A stretch of DNA of 64,000 nucleotides from Pseudomonas sp. MM211. Its GTDB lineage: Bacteria > Pseudomonadota > Gammaproteobacteria > Pseudomonadales > Pseudomonadaceae. The stretch is from NCBI RefSeq assembly GCF_020386635.1, contig NZ_CP081942.1, forward strand, positions 124,001 through 188,000, given 5' to 3'. The position numbers were made by a program, and so were the translations under genes. Of the stretch, positions 1 to 9,047 are shown piece by piece (within the stretch, counting starts at the first letter, position 1; each line of letters opens with the position of its first letter). Under the pieces are notes generated by a model that was not told the DNA's origin, made no database searches, and was given only the letters and a program-made list of their open reading frames with translations.

Positions 1-310
1 GGTCATCCAGCGCACGCTTTCCAATCATGGAGAAGCCTTGACAAGGAGCACCACCGAATACCACATCGATGGTACGGTCACCGAGACCTGCTAAACGCCG
101 AATTTCATCGCCTGATATGTCAGTGACACTTGCACAAATGGTCCTGCAGCGAGGGAAGTTGTACTCGTGGGTGGCGCAGTGAATCGGATCGATCTCGACT
201 GCAGCTGCTATATCGAAGCCGGCCTGCTCGAACCCCAAGGACAGCCCTCCTGCGCCGGCAAAGAGGTCAATGCCAATAGGACGTGCGTAACTCGATCTGG
301 ATGAACTCAT
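1..310 (-). CDS. DNA (cytosine-5)-methyltransferase, N-terminal part
   Basis: The reverse strand from an ATG at 310 reads about 103 codons and runs off the left edge. Motif I, DLFAGAGG, is at residues 15-22 and binds AdoMet. The acidic residues of EID (39-41) follow. The catalytic motif IV, PCQGFS, has its cysteine at about residue 90. This is the standard N-terminal half of a C5-cytosine methyltransferase, which transfers a methyl group from AdoMet to cytosine in a short DNA target. The target-recognition domain and any partner restriction enzyme would lie to the left, outside the window. It could belong to a type II restriction-modification system or be an orphan. The family call is secure; the system is not known. 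Confidence 0.93.
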   Translation of the reverse strand, partial: MSSSRSSYARPIGIDLFAGAGGLSLGFEQAGFDIAAAVEIDPIHCATHEYNFPRCRTICASVTDISGDEIRRLAGLGDRTIDVVFGGAPCQGFSMIGKRALDD

Positions 311-840
311 TTAACCTATTTCACTAATTTTCGGTGCCTCACGGCTCGCCCCTTGATGGAGGAGCCGCAGCATAAATTGGTGTACCGAGCAGCCTGCGTG
401 CCCTAGCATATCGATACTAAGCGTGCCCATTGTGGTCGCTCGCCTGACAAGCAGGCTGATCCGGCATGATGAGGGCATTTTAGCCCCAACGGATGGGCTA
501 ATGAATCTCGCAATTTTCGATCTGCGGACGATACCGGCAACCAGCGTGAACACCAAGCGTCCATATTGTGAAAGCCTGCAATGGCGATGAGAGGGCGTAT
601 TCAGGTATCTCAGGTCAGGCTTCATGTCGTAGGCGACGACATACGTACGCAACGTGTTCCACGACATGTCAGCTTTTGGCCTTTCGCGTTGAACGGGGTC
701 TCGCTGCTCCGCGTCTCTGCATCGCGACCGACAGCGCCGAGCATGGTAAGCAAGGGCCCCTGGGCGGGATGCGGGGGCGCGGCAGCGGGCAGGCGGTTCG
801 GCTTTCAAGGGGTAGGTGTGGCCAGTCGCGCTACAGCTAA

Positions 841-902
841 ACCCAGAAGGGCATTCATGGGTTGGCTCATTTTTGAGCCGATTAGCGAGCCTATTCGGCT
901 CA
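841..902. repeat. Doublet of 29-bp palindromes, 12-5-12 type
   Basis: The second unit (874-902) is TGAGCCGATTAG, a 5-bp spacer, then CTATTCGGCTCA; the arms are inverted copies with one mismatch. The unit before it (about 841-869) keeps only GGCTCA and part of the spacer. The same doublet, better preserved, is at 15443-15505. The size and 5-bp core resemble binding sites for a site-specific recombinase or a dimeric regulator. Function is inferred only. Confidence 0.7.
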
Positions 903-1325
903 TTGCCTAATCCCCAAACCAGGTTTTTTAGCTTGAGGAGCAGCTTTGGTCAGGGGTGTTGATCCGGCTCCATCAGGCGTATCAGCACTTCTTCGCGAAA
1001 TCGAGGGAAGAAAATCCAGTTCCTTTACTTAAAGTTGTACTCGCCGCCCAGCTCATTTCACCAGGATTCATGCAGCTCTGTGATCTGTGGGTTAAATGAC
1101 TAGGAGCGCACAGCGATTGAGCCTGTAGGCAGTATTCGGGCAGACATGTGTATTCGCATTGGCTCCGACATCAATTCGCATGCCTAACCGACACTGATTC
1201 GCACCTCCGACAGCCATTGCACGCCCGACACCTATCTGCACCATGCCAACATTTAGCTTTGCCCACGCCCAGATAGCCGTTCACTAACTCGTAGTTCCAA
1301 ATTGCTTCTTGCCGATGACCGCTGC

Positions 1326-1338
1326 CGGCCAGAAGCGG
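1326..1338. repeat. Single arm of a dispersed inverted repeat
   Basis: CGGCCAGAAGCGG matches exactly the right arm of the inverted repeat at 5448-5502. A degraded partner arm (GCTTCTTGCCG) is at about 1303-1313. It is probably a damaged copy of a dispersed intergenic palindrome. Confidence 0.55.
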
Positions 1339-1600
1339 CCAGATACATTCATCGGACTCCAGCCAAGACAATGCTTTTCCGCGGGGCCGATCAGCGGTGA
1401 AAGCCTGTAACGCGTGCCTCATGATCCGAGCTCTATCCGCATCGTACCTCCCCATCTCGGCTCACCGTAGCCGAGGATCGCTTTTCCTGGCGACGTCTTG
1501 GCTTTTACAGTGCTTTTATTCCATAAATAAGCCATCAATTAGCCTTCCCCCAATCATGAGTCGGCTGGGATGACGGAGCTCCATTTTTCTGAGGTGAAAT

Positions 1601-4600
1601 ATGCGAATTACAGCCTCCCATATCGTCAACTGGGCCAGTACTCAAGCTAAGGAAGCGCAAACTGATCTGCCACGCTGGGTGAGACGGCTTTGCTTCGACC
1701 CCGAAACAACTCTCCAACTTTCATTCCCTGCGGGTGACTCCACCTATGTACCAGGCTGGGATGGTGCTCTTTTCCGTGAGAGGGGTAACGCTTGGGTGCC
1801 CTCAGGAGCATCCCGCTGGGAAATTGGCTGCGATCAAAATGTGCTCGGCAAAGCTAACGGCGACTACCAAAAGCGGACAGAGCAAATAAGCGAAAAAGAA
1901 CGCTTGGCGTGCACCTTTGTCTTTGTCACTCCTCGGCGCTGGACAAAAAAACTCGACTGGGTGGCGGAGCAATGCAGCAAAGGCGAATGGGCCAGTGTTC
2001 GGGCCTATGATGCAGACGATCTAGAGCAGTGGCTGGAACAAAGCCCGGGAGTGGCTTTGCAGTTTGCCGAAGAGCTGGGATTGAGTGGCTGGGGTGTCGT
2101 GAGCCTATCAAGCTACTGGGACTCGTGGGCACAACAATGTCGCCCTCCCATCACTCCCGAAGCACTATCCATGAACCGCACTCAAGTGTTTGACGTTCTG
2201 GGTAAAAAAATCCAGGAGACCAACACTTCGCCGGGCTCGATTCATCCACTGGTGATACGTGCTGACAGCGTGGAAGAAGCAGCCGCTTTTACAGTGGCAG
2301 TGGTAATGGCCTCCCGTGATATGCAAAACCATGCCATGGTCGTGACCGAGCCTCAGGGTTGGCGTTATGTGGAAGCGAATCCGCAACTGCGGATTGCTAT
2401 CGCGGCAAGGACTGAAACAGCCCTTAATCCTGTACTGCGCGAAAATCTACGAGTGATCGTGCCTCTCGCAACGGGTGATCTGGGCGGGAAACCGGAAGGC
2501 GATGAACTGGTCTTGGAACGACCGAATATTTACGAGTTCGAGAAAGCCCTCATCACTATCGGCATGGAGGAATCCGATGCCAAACGTTATGCCCTAAGTA
2601 CCGGACGCTCCTGGACCGTACTTCGCCGGCAAAGAGCCATAAACCCTGCTATCCAGCAGCCCAATTGGTTGCTTACCCCACAATCATCCAGCCTGCCCCT
2701 GTTTTGCCTGCTTGGAGCTTGGTATTCAGACACAGCTGCAGATCGACAAGTCGTCGAGAAGCTAGCTGCCCGACCTTATGAAGAAATCGAGCGCGATTTA
2801 CGCCAACTCGCCCGACTTGACGATGCCCCAGTGCTGAATATCGGTGCGGTATGGAAAGCTAAATCGCCGCTGGAGCTGCTTGACCAATGTGGAGACCGAA
2901 TCACCAGCGGCCAACTGGATCGTTTTTTCTCCATTGCACGAGAAATGCTCTCAACACCTGATCCTCAGCTGGAATTACCGGAGGAAGAGCGGTGGATGGC
3001 ACAAGTCCACGGCAAGGTTCATTCCCACTCGGGACTACTGTTTGAGTCGGTCTGCGACTCACTCGTGAAACTTGCTGTGCGCGGCTCAGAACAAATGGGG
3101 CTCCAAACACTAAACATAGAAGAGCGCGTATCAGGGTTGATTCATGAGCTGCTCAATAAAGCCGATGGTCAGCGCTGGCTTTCGTTGGCCTCCTATTTAC
3201 CCACCCTTGCAGAGGCCGCCCCAGATGAGTTTCTCCGTGCCATACAGAACAGTTTGCGGATGCCAGATGCGCCAGTGACAAGGCTTATTACCGAAACGAG
3301 TGATTCTGGGTTTGGCGGACGCTGCTGGCACTCCGGCTTGCTTTGGGCATTGGAGGTCCTCGGCTGGGCTCCACGGCGCTTGGCCTCAGTGGTTCTAATC
3401 CTGGCCCAGTTGAGCCATGTACCCATGAAAGGGAACTGGGGCAATAAACCTAGTAGAAGCTTGGTCGGCCTTTTTCGCTCTTGGCTGCCGCAGACCGCGG
3501 CTAGCTTGCCGGAGCGTATCGAAGTGCTCAAATTGCTGATTGATCGGACCCTAAAGCCGCTTTTCGTGTATTGAGAGCGGTTGCAGAAGTCGGCCAACAA
3601 ACGGCCTTCCCTGCACACCGACCAAAGTGGCGTGATGATGATGCTGGGGCTGGCCGTGGCGTTACCTACGATGAAATGCATGAAATGTTGGATTTCGCCA
3701 AGGGAAGGCTACTTCAACTGAGTGAATGCAACGCTCCTCGAATCGTCTCATTGCTGCAAAAAACCACACTTAGAGATAAAGAGGAGCTACCCAGGGTGCT
3801 GGCGCTGATTGAGCCCTTCACCCTGCCAACAGCGAAAGATGAAGATCGGGAAATTATTCGACTTGCGCTTCGACAGATTATTCATTGGCATCGTAACTAC
3901 GACGACGCACCAGCTAACGAGTTGAATGAATGGTTGTCACCCGCAGAAGCATGCTACGAGCTACTTGCCCCACAGGGCTTGGTCGCTCGCCATCGCTGGC
4001 TTTTCGACACCCATTGGCTGGAGTTACCTAGCCGCGATCATGACGACGACTCTTGCGAGCGCGGTAATGCCATAACTCAAAAGCGAGCTTCGGCATTAAC
4101 CGAAATTTATCAGGCTCAATGCATGGTCGGCATAGAGAACCTAGTCGAGGTGTGCGCTGAGCCCAGCACTGTCGGGGCCATATTGGCCCGGGTTGTGTGG
4201 GACGATATTTTCTGGCCAGAATGGATTACAACGAAGGGCGAATTTTTCTCTACTGGAACGCCCATGGGGCTATGTATCGCAGGCTTTCTTCAGACACTCC
4301 CTGCCCCGGCTTCGGGTGAGCTTCTTCAAGCGGTAATTGGACTAAGTAAACAGGATGGATGGAGGCCTGAAAAGTTAGCCCGGTTCTTGACTTTGGCGAC
4401 ACCAAATCAGGAGACCTGGCAGCTAGTCGAGGCATGTGGCCCGGACGTTTCTGCAGCCTATTGGCAGGCTGTGCGACTTTATCACCGAGGCAACGACACG
4501 GATCTGGAGTTTGTATTGGAGCGTCTCTTGGTGGCTAAACGGCCAATGAGCGCGCTTCAATACTGCCAATACTCACTCGAAAAAACCGACCCTACCCAAC

Positions 4601-5382
4601 TATTCTCAGCTCTTCAGCAGCTACTACATGGAGAGGTGGAAGAGGGTTTAAAACTCGAGTCTTGGCACCTAGAGAAAATGTTAGGCCGGCTGGAGGATTC
4701 AGGTGAAATCGACAAGATGGCACTGATACATCTTGAATTTTGGCTATTTCCGCTTCTTCGATATGGGAGCGAAGTCAAGGCCAATGCCTTGTACGAAGGA
4801 ATTATGTCAGAGCCCGAACTTTTCAAGGAGTTAATTTGTTTGATTTTTAAACCAGAGCATGGGAACAGAGAGGAGCCGAATGAAGTATATAAGGCCTCTG
4901 CAGAACGTGCATGGAGCATTTTGCACTCTTGCAAGCGCCTACCAGGTACTCAACCGGACGGAAGTATTAATGGAGATGTTTTTCGAAAGTTCATCGAAGA
5001 AACACGTGATTTGTGCAACTGTGCTGATCGACCCACCATGTGCGATCAAACTCTGGGACAAATACTTGCTCATGCCCCAGCAGATGAAGATGGCACTTGG
5101 CCTTTTACTCCCGTAAGAGAGCTACTCGATAATCCAGAACTAGAAGAAATGAGGAGCGGATTCTGCATTGGCACATCGAATAAGCGTGGAGTCACCAGCC
5201 GACTACCTTGGGACGGGGGGGATCAAGAACGGACGTTGGCCATGTACTTCCGTGATCAGGCGAAGCGAATTCAACACTCTCATCCCGTTGTGGCAACAAT
5301 GTTGGAGGAAATTGCTAAAGGCTACGAGCGCCATGGGAAACGTGAAGATATAGAAGCCAATCTCAGGAAAGAGAGCTTTTAA
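1601..5382 (+). pseudogene. Giant (about 1260 aa) putative defence protein, nuclease-like N-terminus, frameshifted
   Basis: Two open frames, 1601-3574 (657 aa) and 3571-5382 (603 aa, TTG start), read as one protein if one G is added after CGG at about 3545-3547. The reading then passes from LIDR into DPKAAFRVLRAV, continuous with the second frame. The second frame has no ribosome binding site of its own. The first 160 residues contain GWDG (about 52-55), WEIG (73-76) and DYQKR (88-92), plus a TFVFVTPRRW strand. This pattern resembles the PD-(D/E)XK/Mrr-like N-termini of large Avs-type defence proteins, but I see no Walker A or B motif behind it. The remaining 1000 residues look alpha-helical and repeat-like. 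Start: ATG with GAGGTG ahead. It could be a broken gene or a sequence error. Family and role are inferred. Confidence 0.6.
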
Positions 5383-5447
5383 CAGCTCCGTGGTCGCCTA
5401 GGTTTCGTTAGATGCCCAAGCCATAGATACCAAACACTCTTGACCTT

Positions 5448-5502
5448 CCGCTTCTGGCCGACCCCTGCCGGTCGACGACAGGCAGAAACCGGCCAGAAGC
5501 GG
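5448..5502. repeat. 13-bp perfect inverted repeat, spaced 29 nt
   Basis: CCGCTTCTGGCCG (5448-5460) and CGGCCAGAAGCGG (5490-5502) are exact inverted copies. It follows the stop of the giant gene by 65 bp and could act as a transcription end, although there is no clear T tract. A single arm recurs at 1326-1338, so it is a dispersed palindrome rather than a gene-specific terminator. Confidence 0.75.
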
Positions 5503-5633
5503 TCGATGAATATCTATAAAAATCAGGAAATTCATTGTGAATGACGTGGCGATTTCATTGCTTTAGAAGACGAAGAAATACCTAACCTTAAATTTATGGC
5601 TGGAACGGAACTTTATGCACTACGCGTTTCAAG

Positions 5634-6667
5634 TTAAAAGTCGAGCTGATTGAAAGATGAGAATTGGGCGTAAAGCTCATCAAAAGTCATGATAGTCACA
5701 TGGGATGATACAGCCTGCCTCTGGACTTCAAATGCTCTAAGCTTACTCTTGTCGGAAGCGATACTGCTCAAATCGCCGGCGATCAAATAACACCGAGGGG
5801 CAAATACCTCAAATGGGACTTCGCTGTCAGCTCGTTTCTGATAGAAATTCATCATCAGTTCGCTACGTTGTATAAGGGCCTGGGATATGCCGCCAGAGAT
5901 ATCTTTAGATAGAGGAAATGTATCCCTATATCTGGCGCCTAATAATTTCGTATCGGGCGACTTAATTTCAATGAGGCTTATATTGTTCGCTTTATTAATG
6001 AAGGCGAAGTCAGCTCTTTTGCTACCCTTGCCACTTGAGTTTGTAGTTCCGACGTGAAACTCATCCTGCAGTAATAGAGCGTGTCCTCCCAAAAGCCTTT
6101 CTAACACCCCCTTCTAGACGCAAGTTCGGCATGCCAAAAACTTTCATTAGCACCTTCGATGGCTCTCTTAGATCTCCATGTTTCTAGTGCTGATGCAATG
6201 TCAGATGCGTAAACTCCTCGCTGGATAAGGGGAAGTACATCTCCGTTGATCAGGACGGCGTTAGCCAAATCAATTGCAGACAATGTGAATGATGCGAACT
6301 CTACTGCAAACTCATCAGGCTTATCATCCTCAATATATTCGAGCAAGAACTCAAGCTCTTTAATAGCTCTAGTCGAGATATCAATAAAGAACTTGAAGCC
6401 TGGAGTGGTTTCAATTTTATTTATGAAATTTTGACGCGATCTTTCAGTACCCAAAACCTCTGAAAGCCTTTCATTCCGCGCAAGTGTTACCTTTTCTAGA
6501 AGAAATTCAGCGCATGCTTTAGGATCACACCCAAAATCGTCATGACTTAATTTATGGCTCAATGCAATTGCTATTTTGTCTGCGTCAGCAGGTCTAGCCT
6601 TGCGCATATCCCTTGCGAGTTCTAGAGACTCGATAATTTCTTGCAATCTCTCGTCGCTGATTTCCAT
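5634..6667 (-). pseudogene. sduA: Shedu-type nuclease SduA (DUF4263), split by a frameshift
   Basis: Two overlapping frames on the reverse strand: the N-terminal part from ATG 6667 (AGGAAG ahead) to 6101, and the catalytic part from GTG 6107 to 5634. The junction is a run of five G (6107-6111). One extra G, or a -1 slip there, joins FWHAELASRRG to VLERLLGG, the usual order in this family. The C-terminal part has the DUF4263 PD-(D/E)XK core: RADF (Asp about residue 33 of that part), LIEIKSP (Glu47, Lys49), then a helix with S..I.QAL.Q. The N-terminal 190 residues are helical and variable, as in other Shedu proteins. The joined length of about 345 aa fits the family. Shedu is a one-protein anti-phage nuclease. 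Whether this copy is active depends on the break. Confidence 0.75.
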
Positions 6668-6970
6668 ATAAACTTCCTGAGTTTTTTGTATAACAATGCC
6701 TGCACCCCTCGTTATCACCCCGCGAGGACAGATATTAGCGCAGTAAAAAAAGATTGAAAAAAGGCATCTGATAGGGACTCTTGATTATCTCTCTATACTC
6801 TGCATCAATTATTTATTCGATCTGCATTCATATATGCTCTTCAACGTCTGTTTTTGGAAGAACGCGGCCTATTGAAATCGGCACCAGCTAGGGGCCAAGC
6901 AAGACGTTTTGAGTCAACGGAGGCCCCCGCAGAGGGTATTATCTCCCGCCCACACATCTGGAGGTACATC
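6668..6970. other. Divergent promoter region, AT-rich
   Basis: This stretch separates the Shedu gene (reverse) from the unknown gene at 6971 (forward). It is AT-rich and must hold promoters for both. I could not pick a -35/-10 pair with confidence. Confidence 0.4.
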
Positions 6971-7477
6971 ATGATCCCCCCTAAGTCTTCAGATTGGGAA
7001 GCATCCATCATCGCGGCCATCACTGAAGAACTCGGTCAGCTTGAGTACCTGATCAAGGACAAAAGTGACTTGACTGAGAAGAATGACATCCATGCGCAGG
7101 TCAGCCGGTTGTGTGGCTTGACTGATCTGGCGCATAACGAGGCAATGCCTTTCGCCGAGTCGACCAGGCTCCAGATCCGAGAATTGAATGATCTGGCCAT
7201 GGGAATGATCCGAACAACGCTCGACTCCCCTCCACCAAATGATGAGCATGTCGAGAGCATGGAGCGCGAGGCTGCACAAGCTCTTTTTGACGCGATAACG
7301 CTCAATATCCCCCACCTAGCTCAAGCAGAGAAAAGCAAATACGCGATCGCCCTGTCGATGAATGCTTTCGACCTAATGCGCATGCACATCGGCGACCATC
7401 CTGATTTCGAGGTGATGGAGCGGCTAGTGTTGGTGCAGGACTACCGGGTGATGAAGCTGGCAGGGGACAACCGATAA
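6971..7477 (+). CDS. Unknown 168-aa protein of the defence island
   Basis: ATG at 6971 follows TCTGGAGGTAC at a good distance, so I prefer it to the longer frame from 6854. The protein begins MIPPKSSDWEASI and looks wholly alpha-helical and soluble, with many Asp/Glu. It has no cysteine pairs, no transmembrane segment and no motif I know. It stands between the Shedu gene and the ATPase-HNH pair and faces away from the Shedu gene. It could be a regulator, a partner or passenger cargo; nothing in the sequence decides. Directly after its stop comes a half copy of the 29-bp palindrome. Confidence 0.65.
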   Translation: MIPPKSSDWEASIIAAITEELGQLEYLIKDKSDLTEKNDIHAQVSRLCGLTDLAHNEAMPFAESTRLQIRELNDLAMGMIRTTLDSPPPNDEHVESMEREAAQALFDAITLNIPHLAQAEKSKYAIALSMNAFDLMRMHIGDHPDFEVMERLVLVQDYRVMKLAGDNR

Positions 7478-7502
7478 GGGCCAACATGCTCATAGGCGTG
7501 CC

Positions 7503-7519
7503 CGAGCCTATTCTGCTCA
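7503..7519. repeat. Half of the 29-bp palindrome
   Basis: The spacer CGAGC and right arm CTATTCTGCTCA match the unit at 886-902 with one change. The left arm is replaced by other sequence. About 40 bases to the right also resemble those after 902, so this is a partial, diverged duplicate of that locus. Confidence 0.6.
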
Positions 7520-7530
7520 CTGTCTAATGC

Positions 7531-7719
7531 TCAACCCAAGATGGTTGGCTTGAGGCGCACGCCTGACCAGGGCTTTTGATTCAGCTCCAGCGCCTTTTCC
7601 AGCGTTTCAGAAACATTGTTGAAAGAGGGCATTTGCAGCCTTTGGTAATCGATAAAACGTACTGCAGGAAGATGTATCCTTTGGGCTACGAAATGGCTAA
7701 TCCCGAGCTCATCTGTGGC
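7531..7719 (-). pseudogene. Remnant: C-terminal end of an unknown protein
   Basis: The reverse strand is open for 62 codons and ends ...LNQKPWSGVRLKPTILG-stop. There is no start codon with a ribosome site, and a stop precedes it, so only the tail of a gene remains. A second, more decayed copy of the last 25 codons is at about 905-985, with the Trp codon turned to TGA. The parent protein is not recognised. Both tails end beside the 29-bp palindrome, so the palindrome probably stood downstream of the parent gene. Confidence 0.45.
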
Positions 7720-8231
7720 TTAAGGGCTACAAGCTTCCAGGCATAACTCTGTATCAACATCGTTTACGGCTGTACGTCCGGCCATCGGTGCCTGTTCCAA
7801 GCCAATCGAAATCAGGAGTGCTAGGCACGCGCCAAAGCCATCGCCTCTGGGCGTTTGCGCGGTGCACGGCACGCCTATGCATGCATTGAGTGCCGTCTCC
7901 CCCCCGTGCAGACTGCTTTTCAGGCCAACGAAGTGCCGCCACCTTTTATCTTGCACTCCACCTCTCCTGTGATTCTGAACTGATGGATAGAGTAACTATA
8001 TAACTGAAGTGGCGGGCTATGCCGTTGCTGGGAGCGGGCGTAGGTCAGAGCTACCATCAACATAAATAGGGACGCAGAATCAGCGACTCCCTGTATGTGT
8101 GGTTATACTGTGCGACAAAAACCAGCACGACAAACAGGTAGTGAAGATTAATATTTTCAATAAAACATTGCCCTGCTATGGCTCAAGAAAAAATATTTGC
8201 TAGAAAAAATATCTCTATCGACCTGCCTTTA

Positions 8232-9047
8232 TTATTCTAAAATTTTCGGAGTTAAAATCATATTCAACGGCATATGATTAGTTTCAAGAAGCCCTCTTAG
8301 GCATGACGCCCCCCAGCCGTATGTTAAGTTCGCCGCTTCCATTATGGAAAGCTCATCCTGAATCACCGTCCTCCAAAGGCATTCATCCTTATTAGCAACT
8401 CGCGCCGCCGTCATACTAAGCTGGACTTTTGTTGCAAGCTTAAATGCACGCTGATCAATGCACATTTTAATGTGCGCTGAGATACGACACTGCTCAGCTA
8501 TATCGAATTCAGACTCGTTGTACCCAAGCTTGAACTGAGTGACTGCATCTGATGTATTAAAGCGCGTTACAAGTCGCAGCTTGTGCAAAAGCACACTATC
8601 AAAGATGGGATGCAATAATTTTTGACTTATCCCGTTAACATGTTTACTGCCGCGCTTCTGGTTGCAGGAACTGCAAGACGGTACAAGATTCCAACTGAAA
8701 ACAGAAAATTCGGGGAAAGGTGTTTTGGGAAGATAATGCTCCACTGTCCCAAGAGTTAAGTTCCCGCACATGGGACAAGACCCAATTGGCAGATCTCGCA
8801 ACTTAGGAATCCAATTGAGCCCATACTTTTTAGCTCCACCTTCATATGCAGCATGCAAACAATCTTTTTGGTCGCTGGACAATCCCACAGCGACTAATTG
8901 GGGAGAGCCAGAATTAATTAAAAAGTTCTTATACGCTTTCTCTATGGTGTCGTAAGTTCCATGCAGAAAATTATATCCTGTAGTTAGCAAGAGGAGAGTT
9001 TTTAGATCATCGACAGTATGAGCATGACTGAAGGGCCGCATTGTCAA
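8232..9047 (-). CDS. HNH nuclease of a Septu-like two-gene defence operon (PtuB-like)
   Basis: 271 aa. A zinc-bound HNH fold is visible: CPMC (91-94), EHYLPK (103-108, His104 the likely catalytic general base), W-N-L (Asn120) and CSSCNQKRGSK (125-135). Two CxxC pairs around H and N are the pattern of PtuB/TIGR02646-type HNH proteins. The ATG lies inside the stop region of the ATPase gene (4-nt overlap), so the two are translated together and probably act as a complex. In Septu the ATPase restrains or directs the HNH enzyme, which cuts DNA during phage infection. The N-terminal 85 and C-terminal 120 residues are not recognised. The nuclease call is strong; the system name is by analogy. Confidence 0.82.
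   Translation of the reverse strand: MTMRPFSHAHTVDDLKTLLLLTTGYNFLHGTYDTIEKAYKNFLINSGSPQLVAVGLSSDQKDCLHAAYEGGAKKYGLNWIPKLRDLPIGSCPMCGNLTLGTVEHYLPKTPFPEFSVFSWNLVPSCSSCNQKRGSKHVNGISQKLLHPIFDSVLLHKLRLVTRFNTSDAVTQFKLGYNESEFDIAEQCRISAHIKMCIDQRAFKLATKVQLSMTAARVANKDECLWRTVIQDELSIMEAANLTYGWGASCLRGLLETNHMPLNMILTPKILE

Larger units (their letters stand above)
311..1600. other. Long intergenic stretch with decayed sequence and repeats
   Basis: No convincing gene in about 1.3 kb. The open frames present on both strands overlap each other and I recognise none of them. It holds a doublet of 29-bp palindromes (841-902) and one arm of an inverted repeat seen again at 5448-5502 (1326-1338). On the reverse strand at about 905-985 there is a decayed copy of the tail of a gene, also present near 7531-7640. 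A ribosome binding site (GAGGTG, about 1590) belongs to the gene starting at 1601. The stretch looks like scar tissue from earlier insertions. Confidence 0.5.
7478..8231. other. Intergenic stretch with a gene remnant
   Basis: It contains half of a 29-bp palindrome (7503-7519) and a reverse-strand gene tail (7531-7719). The rest shows no gene I can support; the open frames at 7720-7956 are short and lack a start signal. The last 100 bases before the HNH gene end are very AT-rich. Confidence 0.45.

Noticed and set aside
311..808. Reverse-strand open frame of 165 codons right upstream of the methyltransferase
   Set aside because: No ribosome site, low-complexity Arg/Pro/Ala start, overlapped by frames on the other strand and no family I know. 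Probably decayed or chance sequence.
1171..1455. Reverse-strand frame of 94 codons
   Set aside because: It runs through the inverted-repeat arm at 1326-1338 and has an odd composition; no start signal.
7720..7956. Reverse-strand frame of 78 codons
   Set aside because: No start signal, and another frame on the same strand covers the same stretch equally well; no recognisable product.
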